Source of the DNA: an uncultured bacterium
GTDB taxonomy: Bacteria; Actinomycetota; Coriobacteriia; Coriobacteriales; Coriobacteriaceae
DNA: 9,200 nucleotides
NCBI GenBank assembly: GCA_905215195.1
Contig: CAJMPF010000053.1
Coordinates: forward strand, 1-9,200
Direction of reading: 5' to 3'
A program made the translations under genes and the position numbers. Within the stretch, counting starts at the first letter, position 1. Every line of letters begins with the position of its first letter. The notes under the pieces are model-generated. The model did not search any database, had not been told where the DNA came from, and worked only from the letters and a program-made list of their open reading frames with translations. Shown here piece by piece: positions 1-5,414 of this stretch.

Positions 1-136
1 GGAAGGTGACCTCGGCGGACTTCATGCCAGCTGCCATAAGAGCGTGGGCGAGCGGGGCGGCGTCCTCGACCTTGTCGAGCACAACGACCGGCACGATGCC
101 CAGGGACTCAAGCGTGGTGTAGAACTGATCGAACAT
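1..136 (-). CDS. eda: KDPG/KHG aldolase, N-terminal part (cut by window edge)
   Basis: Only the first 45 codons are in the window; the gene continues beyond base 1. The enzyme family splits 2-keto-3-deoxy-6-phosphogluconate into pyruvate and glyceraldehyde-3-phosphate in the cytoplasm through a lysine Schiff base. The visible part starts MFDQFYTTLESLGIVPVVVL and ends GMKSAEVTF, matching the first strand (VPVVVL) and the second strand (EVTF) of this TIM-barrel family. Glu42 in AEVTF aligns with the catalytic Glu45 of the E. coli enzyme; the Schiff-base lysine lies outside the window. The ATG at 136-134 is preceded by GAAAGGAA at a suitable distance. It lies downstream of the 2-keto-3-deoxygluconate kinase on the same strand, which supplies its substrate, so the two form a two-step pathway. 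The 253-base gap leaves open whether they share one transcript. Confidence 0.85.
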   Translation of the reverse strand, partial: MFDQFYTTLESLGIVPVVVLDKVEDAAPLAHALMAAGMKSAEVTF

Positions 137-281
137 GATGTTCCTTTCGATGTGTGGCGCGCATGGGCGCGTGATTACCAAATGTGCTGGTCAGGAGCCG
201 ATTTTGGATTGGTTATCGGAGGCACCGCTTGGGGTTCAAGCAATTCCAAAACCGGCTGCTCGACCAGTCATGTAGGGAATG

Positions 282-319
282 CCAGGCAAAACCGGAATGG
301 GACTGGTGGTTTTGCCCGG
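282..319 (-). other. Hairpin in the gap between kinase and aldolase genes
   Basis: The arms 282-293 (CCAGGCAAAACC) and 308-319 (GGTTTTGCCCGG) are complementary over 12 pairs, with one G-U wobble on the minus-strand RNA and a 14-base loop. No U-tract follows in the minus direction, so it is not a standard intrinsic terminator. It could reduce read-through, or stabilise or process the kinase-aldolase mRNA. The rest of 137-389 shows no credible gene, operator or promoter to my eye. Confidence 0.45.
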
Positions 320-389
320 CCGGAGGAATCGGGGAGCGGGCCGCAGGGGTATGGGATTGGAAAGCTGCGGCCCGCGGAATGGAGACGGA

Positions 390-1424
390 CTAGCGCGCGA
401 CGCGGGTGCCACCGTCGGCGGCTGATGCTACGGCTGCAATCTCGTCTGCGGTCACCAAGTTGGAGTCGCCCTTGATGGTGAGCTTGAGGATCGAAGCCGC
501 AATCGCGTAGTTGACGGCAGCCTGCGGATCGAAGTCGTTGATGAGGGCGTGGACCAGGCCGGCGTTGAAAGCGTCGCCGGCGGCAACACCCTCAAGCACG
601 TGCACATCGTGAGCAGGGGAGAACCAGTGCTCGCCGCTCTCGGCGTCATAGAGCATGCCCATCCAGATGGAGCGCTCGACGCAGGAGATGTTGCGGACGA
701 CCGAGGCGACCTTCTTGCAGCCGTACTCGGCGCAAATCTGACGGGCCATCTCGACGTAGGTGTCGCGCTCCTCGATGCCGTGGGCAAGGGAGCCGGAGAC
801 GCAGGTCATGCCGAGGCCGGCGGGTGCGTCCTCGTCGTTGGCGATGCAGATGTCGACGAGCGGCAGGAGCTCCTTCATAGTGGCCTGCGACTTCTCGGGC
901 GACCACATCTTGCCGCGATAGTTCACGTCGCACACGGTCGTGATGCCCTTGGCGCGGCAGGCGGTGAGGGCATCCTTGCAGGCGGCAGCCATCTCATCGG
1001 AGACGGCGGGGGTCACGCCGGAGAAATAGAAGACATCGATGCCCTTGAGGATCTCGTCCCAGTTAAAGACGTCGCGCTTGGCCATGTTGATGGCAGAGTA
1101 CTTGCGGTCGTAGACGCAACCGTTACCGCGCTGCGAGGCGCCGACCTCAAACACATAGGAGCCAAGACGGTCGCCCTGACGCACGACGCGCGTGGTGTCG
1201 ACGCCGTAGGCCTTCAGCGAACGCAGGGCGCACTCGCCCAGACGGTTGGCCGGGACAACGGAGACGTAAGCGGCCTTGTCGCCCTGGTAGGCCAGGGAAA
1301 GCGCAGTGTTGGCCTCGGCGCCGCCGTAGCGGACGTCAAACTCGGTTGCCTGCTCAATACGCAGGTGGTCTTTGGGTGAGAGTCTCATCATGATCTCGCC
1401 GAAGGTAAGAACCGTTTTACCCAT
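390..1424 (-). CDS. kdgK: 2-keto-3-deoxygluconate kinase (PfkB/ribokinase family)
   Basis: This 344-residue cytoplasmic sugar kinase probably phosphorylates 2-keto-3-deoxygluconate with ATP to KDPG, the substrate of the downstream aldolase. The N-terminus (MGKTVLTFGEIMMRLSP) and the YGGAEANTALSLA segment at about residues 33-46 are typical of the KdgK branch of the PfkB family. The C-terminal PfkB signature is GVAAGDAFNAG, with catalytic Asp284; the usual first Gly of GAGD is Ala here. The length fits the family. I chose the ATG at 1424-1422 because AAAGGAG lies about 10 bases upstream; the longer open frame to 1487 has no such site and would cross the inverted repeat. The leader contains a large hairpin and LacI-type operators shared with the divergent repressor gene. 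Sugar specificity is inferred from the aldolase neighbour and overall similarity; another 2-keto sugar acid is possible. Confidence 0.85.
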   Translation of the reverse strand: MGKTVLTFGEIMMRLSPKDHLRIEQATEFDVRYGGAEANTALSLAYQGDKAAYVSVVPANRLGECALRSLKAYGVDTTRVVRQGDRLGSYVFEVGASQRGNGCVYDRKYSAINMAKRDVFNWDEILKGIDVFYFSGVTPAVSDEMAAACKDALTACRAKGITTVCDVNYRGKMWSPEKSQATMKELLPLVDICIANDEDAPAGLGMTCVSGSLAHGIEERDTYVEMARQICAEYGCKKVASVVRNISCVERSIWMGMLYDAESGEHWFSPAHDVHVLEGVAAGDAFNAGLVHALINDFDPQAAVNYAIAASILKLTIKGDSNLVTADEIAAVASAADGGTRVAR

Positions 1425-1466
1425 GGTCGCGCAGCTCCTTTTACTCGTGCGTACACCTTTGATATG

Positions 1467-1524
1467 GCGTTGGCACGCAGGTGCCAAGACGGTAGGGTGC
1501 GTCTTTGCACCTGCGTGCCAACGC
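1467..1524 (-). repeat. 24-bp inverted repeat in the kinase mRNA leader
   Basis: Arms 1467-1490 and 1501-1524 are complementary at 23 of 24 positions (mismatch at 1485/1506) around a 10-base loop. It lies 42 bases upstream of the kinase start, inside the expected transcript from the promoter near 1567. No U-tract follows on either strand, so it is not a simple terminator. Each arm is itself nearly palindromic: TTGGCACGCAGGTGCCAA at 1470-1487 is perfect (7-bp arms, 4-base centre), and 1504-1521 has one mismatch; the centres are 34 bp apart. It may therefore be a pair of protein-binding sites, an RNA structure, or both. Confidence 0.7.
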
Positions 1525-1530
1525 TCGCCG

Positions 1531-1553
1531 AAATCGGTTTACGAAATCGGTTT
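1531..1553. promoter_or_regulatory. Two tandem LacI-family operators
   Basis: The 10-base core AAATCGGTTT occurs twice, at 1531-1540 and 1544-1553, each flanked by CG. It fits the AAA-N-CG-N-TTT core common to LacI/GalR operators with a central CG. The sites lie between the divergent kinase and LacI-type repressor genes. They fall just downstream of the probable kinase transcription start and upstream of the -10 box of the repressor gene. This suits repression of the kinase and autoregulation, most likely by the adjacent repressor. Binding is inferred. Confidence 0.65.
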
Positions 1554-1566
1554 CGTTTCGAGTTGT

Positions 1567-1574
1567 AGTATACT
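1567..1574. promoter_or_regulatory. Palindromic -10 box shared by divergent promoters
   Basis: AGTATACT reads TATACT on both strands (plus 1569-1574, minus 1572-1567), one base off the TATAAT consensus. On the minus strand, TTGCAA (1593-1588) is a possible weak -35 with a 15-base spacer. On the plus strand no good -35 is seen; that position falls in the operator. Transcription would start near 1560 leftwards and near 1581 rightwards. Confidence 0.5.
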
Positions 1575-1656
1575 CACCTACAGCGTTTTGCAACCGAGAT
1601 TTTTAAAAAATGCCTAAAATGGCTCAGACTGCCGACATTGGGAAACGGGGTGCGCT

Positions 1657-2679
1657 ATGGCGCAGATGAGAATCAAGGACATTGCCGCCGAGGCGGGCGT
1701 GAGTCCGGCCACGGTCTCGCGCTACCTCAACAACCGCCCCGGGCAAATGACCGAGGAGACCCGTGCTCGCATCGCGGCAGTTATCGAGCGCACCGGCTAT
1801 CGCCCACGTGCCGCCGCGCGCAATCTGCGCAGCTCGCGTACGAACCTCATCGGTGTGATTCTGGCTGACATCGCCAACCCGTTCTCGAGCGCCATGCTCG
1901 AGGGCCTTTCCGCCAGCGCCGCGTCGCGCGGCTGCTCGCTCATGACGGCCATTAGCGGCAACGACCCCGCTAAGGAAGCGGAGTCGCTCACCAGACTTAT
2001 CGATGCCGGCGTGGACGGCCTGGTCGTCAACACCTGCGGAGGCAATGACGAGGCGATCGCCGCGGCAGCGGGACGTCTGCCCGTCGTGCTGCTCGACCGC
2101 GACGTTGCCGACGGCGGTGTCGATCTGGTGACATCTAACAACCGTGAGCTGGTCGCCGGCTTGGTAGACGCCTTGGCCGCTGCAGGCAGCGAGCGCCTGT
2201 GCCTGCTCACCGAGGCAAGCGACGATAGCCCCGTGCGTCGAGAGCGCGCCGAGGCCTTTGCCGACGAGCTTTCGCGCCGCGGCCTTGCGGGCGAGGTCGT
2301 CACCCTGGCCGACGGTGGCGCCACGGGCGTTGGCCGTTTGGACAAGACCATCCGCGACTACGCGGGCAAAAGGCTCGGCCTTATCGCCGTCAACGGCCTG
2401 GTTTTCCTGCGTCTGACCGAGGCGCTGGCGCAGCTTGGCCCCTCGCTGCCGGCGGGGCTCAAGATCGCGACGTTTGACGACTACCCCTGGAACCATGTGC
2501 TCTTTGGCGGCGTCACCACGGCCGCGCAGGACACCCTCACCATTGCCGAGCGCGTAGTCGAGCGCCTTTCCGAGCGCATCGACGTCGTTACCACCACCGT
2601 GGGCGAGGCCGCAAAGCTCGCCCCCAAGCGCATCGAGATTCCCGGCCACATCGAACATCGCGCATCAACCTCGCGCTAG
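1657..2679 (+). CDS. LacI/GalR-family transcriptional repressor, probable regulator of the KDG genes
   Basis: This 340-residue protein has the LacI layout: an N-terminal helix-turn-helix (RIKDIAAEAGVSPATVSRYL, about residues 5-24), a hinge around residues 50-62 (RAAARNLRSSRTN), then a periplasmic-binding-protein-like effector domain beginning LIGVILADIANPFSS. It is expected to bind DNA as a dimer and release it on binding a sugar acid or related metabolite. It is divergent from the kinase and faces two LacI-type operators, so it probably represses the kinase-aldolase genes and itself, like LacI-type KdgR proteins elsewhere. The effector is not visible from sequence; 2-keto-3-deoxygluconate is the obvious candidate. 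The ATG at 1657 has only a weak GGGG-type ribosome site; an in-frame ATG at 1666 is an alternative start and would remove three residues. Confidence 0.85.
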   Translation: MAQMRIKDIAAEAGVSPATVSRYLNNRPGQMTEETRARIAAVIERTGYRPRAAARNLRSSRTNLIGVILADIANPFSSAMLEGLSASAASRGCSLMTAISGNDPAKEAESLTRLIDAGVDGLVVNTCGGNDEAIAAAAGRLPVVLLDRDVADGGVDLVTSNNRELVAGLVDALAAAGSERLCLLTEASDDSPVRRERAEAFADELSRRGLAGEVVTLADGGATGVGRLDKTIRDYAGKRLGLIAVNGLVFLRLTEALAQLGPSLPAGLKIATFDDYPWNHVLFGGVTTAAQDTLTIAERVVERLSERIDVVTTTVGEAAKLAPKRIEIPGHIEHRASTSR

Positions 2680-2681
2680 TA

Positions 2682-2711
2682 TGTATGATAATATATAGAC
2701 AATGTCATACA
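2682..2711. promoter_or_regulatory. Inverted repeat, likely autoregulatory operator of the antitoxin-like gene
   Basis: TGTATGA (2682-2688) and TCATACA (2705-2711) form perfect 7-bp arms around an AT-rich centre that holds possible -10 sequence TATGAT (2684-2689). The right arm touches the ribosome binding site of the next gene. Ribbon-helix-helix antitoxins of the RelB/DinJ type usually bind such palindromes to repress their own promoter. The function is inferred from the domain in the downstream product. Confidence 0.5.
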
Positions 2712-2716
2712 GGAGG
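2711..2716 (+). promoter_or_regulatory. Consensus ribosome binding site that points to an ATT start
   Basis: AGGAGG at 2711-2716 is a full Shine-Dalgarno match. Its best-spaced in-frame codon is ATT at 2722 (5 bases), whereas the first standard start, GTG at 2734, is 17 bases away. No ATG in the correct frame lies nearby; the ATG at 2702 is out of frame. Confidence 0.6.
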
Positions 2717-2721
2717 TATCC

Positions 2722-3216
2722 ATTACTGCGTCTGTGCTGAGTGTGCGAGTGGACTCGTCAATTAAAGACTCATTTGCCGAACTGTGCGAAGAGCTTGGCA
2801 TGACTTCGTCTGTTGCGGTCAATATGTTTATGAGGCAGATGCTGCGCGAGCGCTCTCTGCCGTTTGTTCCTTCACTTGGTAAGAGCTTTGCGAGCGAAAG
2901 CGCCGCGACGGGCATTTTGGATACTGCCCAGATTGAGTCCGCCGTCCGCGAGGCAGCCAGCTCGATTCCCGCCATCAAAACCGTGATTCTTTTTGGTTCG
3001 TATGCCCGGGGCGAGGCACATGTCGATAGCGATATTGACTTGCGTCTCGAAGTCGATCGCGAACAGGGCTTTGGTCTTTTCGCGTTGTCGGCGTTTGGCG
3101 AGGCGGTTCGCAAAGAAACCGGGAAGCAGGTTGACCTTGTCTCGAGTGACTATCTTGATGACGATCTTGCCGCGGTAATCGAGCGCGAAGGAGTGATCCT
3201 TTATGATCGCGCGTAA
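2722..3216 (+). CDS. RelB/DinJ-like antitoxin domain fused to a minimal nucleotidyltransferase
   Basis: Two domains are seen. Numbered from GTG 2734, residues 1-45 match RelB/DinJ ribbon-helix-helix antitoxins: a strand with VRVDSSIKDSF, then ELGMTSSVAVNMFMRQML, ending RERSLPF. Residues about 80-160 are an MNT-type nucleotidyltransferase with GSYARGEAHVDSDIDL: Gly88-Ser89, Asp100 and Asp102 as metal ligands, and Asp134 in QVDLV as the probable third carboxylate. In MNT-HEPN systems the nucleotidyltransferase neutralises a HEPN ribonuclease by adding AMP; in DinJ systems the N-terminal domain binds DNA. This protein could do both. The start is uncertain: ATT 2722 (164 residues) fits the ribosome site best, GTG 2734 gives 160 residues. 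It lies 42 bases after the repressor gene. No HEPN or YafQ/RelE toxin gene follows, so the partner is missing, displaced, or the protein acts alone. Confidence 0.75.
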   Translation: MTASVLSVRVDSSIKDSFAELCEELGMTSSVAVNMFMRQMLRERSLPFVPSLGKSFASESAATGILDTAQIESAVREAASSIPAIKTVILFGSYARGEAHVDSDIDLRLEVDREQGFGLFALSAFGEAVRKETGKQVDLVSSDYLDDDLAAVIEREGVILYDRA

Positions 3217-3247
3217 GTCAGACAGCCTGTTCGCGCACGTTTTTTGA
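3203..3247 (+). pseudogene. 14-codon overlapping ORF, possible vestige of a lost toxin gene
   Basis: ATG at 3203 overlaps the end of the nucleotidyltransferase gene by 14 bases and is preceded by GAAGGAG (3187-3193) with 9-base spacing, the arrangement of a translationally coupled partner gene. The frame encodes only MIARKSDSLFAHVF and stops at TGA 3245-3247, directly after a run of six T (3240-3245). Removing one T would keep the frame open for some 45 more codons into the next gene. It could be a truncated toxin start, a short leader peptide, or chance. No toxin family is recognisable. Confidence 0.3.
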
Positions 3248-3261
3248 GCGCCTGATACGCT

Positions 3262-3277
3262 TTAACCCTGCGGAAAC
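3262..3277. promoter_or_regulatory. Candidate GlnR-type binding site upstream of the synthetase gene
   Basis: TTAAC (3262-3266), six bases, then GAAAC (3273-3277) matches the actinobacterial GlnR pattern GTnAC-n6-GAAAC except for the first base. It lies 65 bases upstream of the glutamine synthetase start, and a GlnR-like regulator is encoded two genes on. A second half-site pair is not clear. Possible -10 sequences are TAGTAT (3290) and TATAGA (3302); neither is strong, which would suit an activated promoter. Confidence 0.45.
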
Positions 3278-3342
3278 ATTTTTCTGCGATAGTATCTGCG
3301 ATATAGACCAGTCGAAACCCGCCCGAAAGAAAGGGGAGCGAC

Positions 3343-4680
3343 ATGAACCAGCAGAACATCGATTACGTACTCCGCTCCGTAGAGCAGCGTGACATCCGCT
3401 TTGTGCGTCTGTGGTTTGTCGACATTCTCGGCCGCCTCAAGAACTTTGCCATTAGCCCCGAGGACCTCGAGGTCGCTTTTGAGGAGGGTATTGGCTTTGA
3501 CGGCTCCGCCATCGAGGGCTTTGCCACGCCCGAGGAAGCCGACATGCTGGCGTTTCCCGATGCTTCGACCTTCCAGATTCTGCCGTGGCGCCCGAGCCAC
3601 AACGGCGTCGCCCGCGTGTTCTGCGACGTGTGCACTCCCGATTGCAAGCCCTTCGCCGGCGATCCGCGCGATGCCCTGCGCCGCATGTTCCGCAAGGCCG
3701 AGAAGGCTGGCTATCTGCTCAACGTGGGCGCCGAGCTGGAGTATTACTACTTCCCCGACGAGCACACCCCCGAGCCGCTCGACAACGTGGGCTACTTCGA
3801 TCTTTCGGTGAGCGATGCCGCCCGCGACCTGCGTCGCAACACGGTCCTCACGCTCGAGAAGATGTCCGTGCCCGTGGAGTACACCTTCCACGCCGCCGGC
3901 CGCTCGCAGCACGGCATGAGCCTGCGCCACGCCGAGGCCCTGAGCATGTCCGACGCCATCACCACGGCCAAACTCATCATTAAGCAGCAGGCTTACGAGA
4001 GCGGGTGCCACGCCTCCTTTATGCCCAAGCCGTTGGCGGGCGAGGACGGCAGCGCTATGTTCCTGTGCCAGTCGCTATTCGACCACGACGGCAACAACGT
4101 CTTTTGGGGCGAGGACGACGAGAGGTACCATCTTTCCGATATCGCCAAGCACTACATGGCCGGCATCTTGGCGCACGCGCGCGAGATCAGCGCCATCACC
4201 AACCCCACGGTCAACTCGTACAAGCGCATCACCACGGGTGGCGACTCCGTGCCGCAGTACGCCACGTGGGGCTTGCGCAACCGCGCGAGTATGGTCCGCA
4301 TCCCGGTCTACAAGCCCGGCAAGCAGCTGTCCACGCGCATCGAGCTGCGCAGTCCCGATCCCATGGCCAACCCGTACCTGGTCAACGCCGTCACGCTGGC
4401 GGCTGGTCTGGACGGCATCGAGCGCAAGCTGGAGCTCCCGCCCGAGGCAACGGCCGAGACGCTCAAGCTTACCGACCGTCAGATGGTCGAGGCCGGCTAC
4501 ACGCCGCTGCCGCGTTCGCTCAAAGAGGCGCTCGACGTGTTTGAGGACTCGCAGTTTATGAAGGATGCCCTCGGCGAGCACATCCACAGCTTCTTCCTCA
4601 AAAAGAAGCGCGACGAGTGGCATAAGTTTGAGTCTACGATCACCGAGTGGGAGATTAAGCATTACCTGGCGAACTCCTAA
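3343..4680 (+). CDS. glnA: Type I glutamine synthetase homologue with altered metal-binding residues
   Basis: At 445 residues this has the length of a GSI-alpha enzyme, which makes glutamine from glutamate, ammonia and ATP. The fold is clear: RLWFVDILGRLKNF, GFDGSAIEGF (residues 51-60), GAELEYYYF, FMPKP (226-230), NPTVNSYKR (287-295), ELRSPDPMANPYL. Retained are Glu131 and Glu133 of the ExE motif, Glu334, Arg295, Arg314 and Arg319. Several classical active-site residues are changed. The HHE metal-binding glutamate is Ala184 (FHAA). The QxE glutamate is Gly191 (SQHGM). The NGSGMH histidine is Phe240 (GSAMF), and the asparagine of that motif is Asp235. The flap glutamate of GYE is Asp301. Over this stretch it aligns with the Bacillus enzyme without gaps, so this is not a frameshift. 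It may use another substrate, be weakly active, or act as a regulatory pseudoenzyme. The start has AAAGGGGAG four bases upstream. A GlnR-like regulator gene follows at 50 bases. Confidence 0.85.
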   Translation: MNQQNIDYVLRSVEQRDIRFVRLWFVDILGRLKNFAISPEDLEVAFEEGIGFDGSAIEGFATPEEADMLAFPDASTFQILPWRPSHNGVARVFCDVCTPDCKPFAGDPRDALRRMFRKAEKAGYLLNVGAELEYYYFPDEHTPEPLDNVGYFDLSVSDAARDLRRNTVLTLEKMSVPVEYTFHAAGRSQHGMSLRHAEALSMSDAITTAKLIIKQQAYESGCHASFMPKPLAGEDGSAMFLCQSLFDHDGNNVFWGEDDERYHLSDIAKHYMAGILAHAREISAITNPTVNSYKRITTGGDSVPQYATWGLRNRASMVRIPVYKPGKQLSTRIELRSPDPMANPYLVNAVTLAAGLDGIERKLELPPEATAETLKLTDRQMVEAGYTPLPRSLKEALDVFEDSQFMKDALGEHIHSFFLKKKRDEWHKFESTITEWEIKHYLANS

Positions 4681-4706
4681 TCGCGCTGGCTTATTCCAGT
4701 GCGATT
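4679..4706 (+). other. Hairpin between synthetase and regulator genes
   Basis: AATCGCGCTGG (4679-4689) pairs with CCAGTGCGATT (4696-4706), 11 pairs including one G-U, around a 6-base loop. It overlaps the stop codon of the synthetase gene and ends 14 bases before the ribosome site of the next gene. The following stretch is only loosely T-rich (TCATTTCTTT), so it may be a weak terminator or attenuator that lowers regulator expression relative to the synthetase. Confidence 0.4.
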
Positions 4707-4730
4707 GAGCTCATTTCTTTGGAGGTCGAT

Positions 4731-5393
4731 ATGTCCGAAAAGAGTGCCCTGTTCATGGCGCGCACGACGCGCTTCCACGAGTTTGCCCGCAGCTTGACGA
4801 CCACCCTGGGTGTCGAGGTGAGCCTGGCTACCCCCGATTCGCCGACCGCGGCGCACGACTTTGACCTGCTGATCCTCGATTCCGATGGCATCCGCAGCGA
4901 CCGCATCGATCAGATTGCCAAATGGCTCGACGACCGCGGCGGCGTCCCCATGCTGGTGATCGTTGACGACGAGACGCTCGGCACCCTGCGTCTGCCGAAC
5001 CACGCGCATGCCGACTTTGTATGCCCCACGGCGACGCCCAACGAGCTCAAGGCTCGCGCGCAGCGCCTGATGGGCGAGGAGGAGACCGTCGCCGCCGACG
5101 ATGTGCTCAACATCGATAACCTCGAGATCAACCTTGCTACCTACCAGGTAACGCTCGATAACGAGCCCATCGACCTGACGCTGATGGAGTACTCGCTGCT
5201 GAGCTTTTTGGCGACGCATCCCAACCGTGCCTACAGCCGCGAGGTGCTGCTGCACCGCGTGTGGGGCTTTGAGTACTGCGGCGGCACGCGCACCGTCGAC
5301 GTGCACATTCGACGCATCCGCTCCAAGGTGGGTCCGCAGATCGCGGCACACATCACCACCGTCCGCGGCGTGGGCTATCTGTTTAAGGACTAG
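4731..5393 (+). CDS. glnR: GlnR-like OmpR-family response regulator with atypical receiver
   Basis: This 220-residue protein has an N-terminal receiver-like domain (about 1-115) and a C-terminal OmpR/PhoB winged helix (about 127-218). The C-terminal part, with VLLHRVWGFEY, GGTRTVDVHIRRIRSKVG and TTVRGVGYLFKD, closely resembles actinobacterial GlnR, the activator and repressor of nitrogen genes. The receiver lacks the usual acidic pair near its start and the conserved switch lysine context. One Asp in LLILDSDG sits where a phosphoacceptor would be, as in GlnR, which works without phosphorylation. No sensor kinase gene is adjacent. The ATG at 4731 follows GGAGG with 5-base spacing; the in-frame TTG at 4719 lies in that ribosome site and is rejected. 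Its place after the glutamine synthetase homologue, and a GlnR-like site ahead of that gene, support a nitrogen role. A generic OmpR regulator is the alternative. Confidence 0.72.
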   Translation: MSEKSALFMARTTRFHEFARSLTTTLGVEVSLATPDSPTAAHDFDLLILDSDGIRSDRIDQIAKWLDDRGGVPMLVIVDDETLGTLRLPNHAHADFVCPTATPNELKARAQRLMGEEETVAADDVLNIDNLEINLATYQVTLDNEPIDLTLMEYSLLSFLATHPNRAYSREVLLHRVWGFEYCGGTRTVDVHIRRIRSKVGPQIAAHITTVRGVGYLFKD

Positions 5394-5414
5394 CAAGTAA
5401 ATAGAGGAATGTGA

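Noticed and set aside
44..475. Plus-strand open frame over the aldolase start and the intergenic gap
   Set aside because: It has no ribosome site, its product is low complexity, and it overlaps two minus-strand genes.
549..1379. Plus-strand open frame (276 codons) inside the kinase gene
   Set aside because: The minus strand encodes a recognisable PfkB kinase; this frame is its antisense shadow.
1624..2658. Long minus-strand open frame (344 codons) opposite the LacI-type repressor
   Set aside because: The plus frame has clear helix-turn-helix and effector domains; the antisense product matches nothing and is a GC-driven shadow.
3211..3245. GCGCG / CGCGC pair followed by six T as an intrinsic terminator
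   Set aside because: The stem is only 5 bp with an 18-base loop and lies two bases short of the T run, so it is too weak to call.
3217..3342. A complete toxin gene between the nucleotidyltransferase and the synthetase gene
   Set aside because: Only 126 bases are available and no HEPN, RelE or YafQ motif is seen, even allowing one frameshift at the T run.
3262..4011. Minus-strand open frame opposite the start of the synthetase gene
   Set aside because: It is antisense to conserved synthetase motifs and covers the synthetase promoter region.
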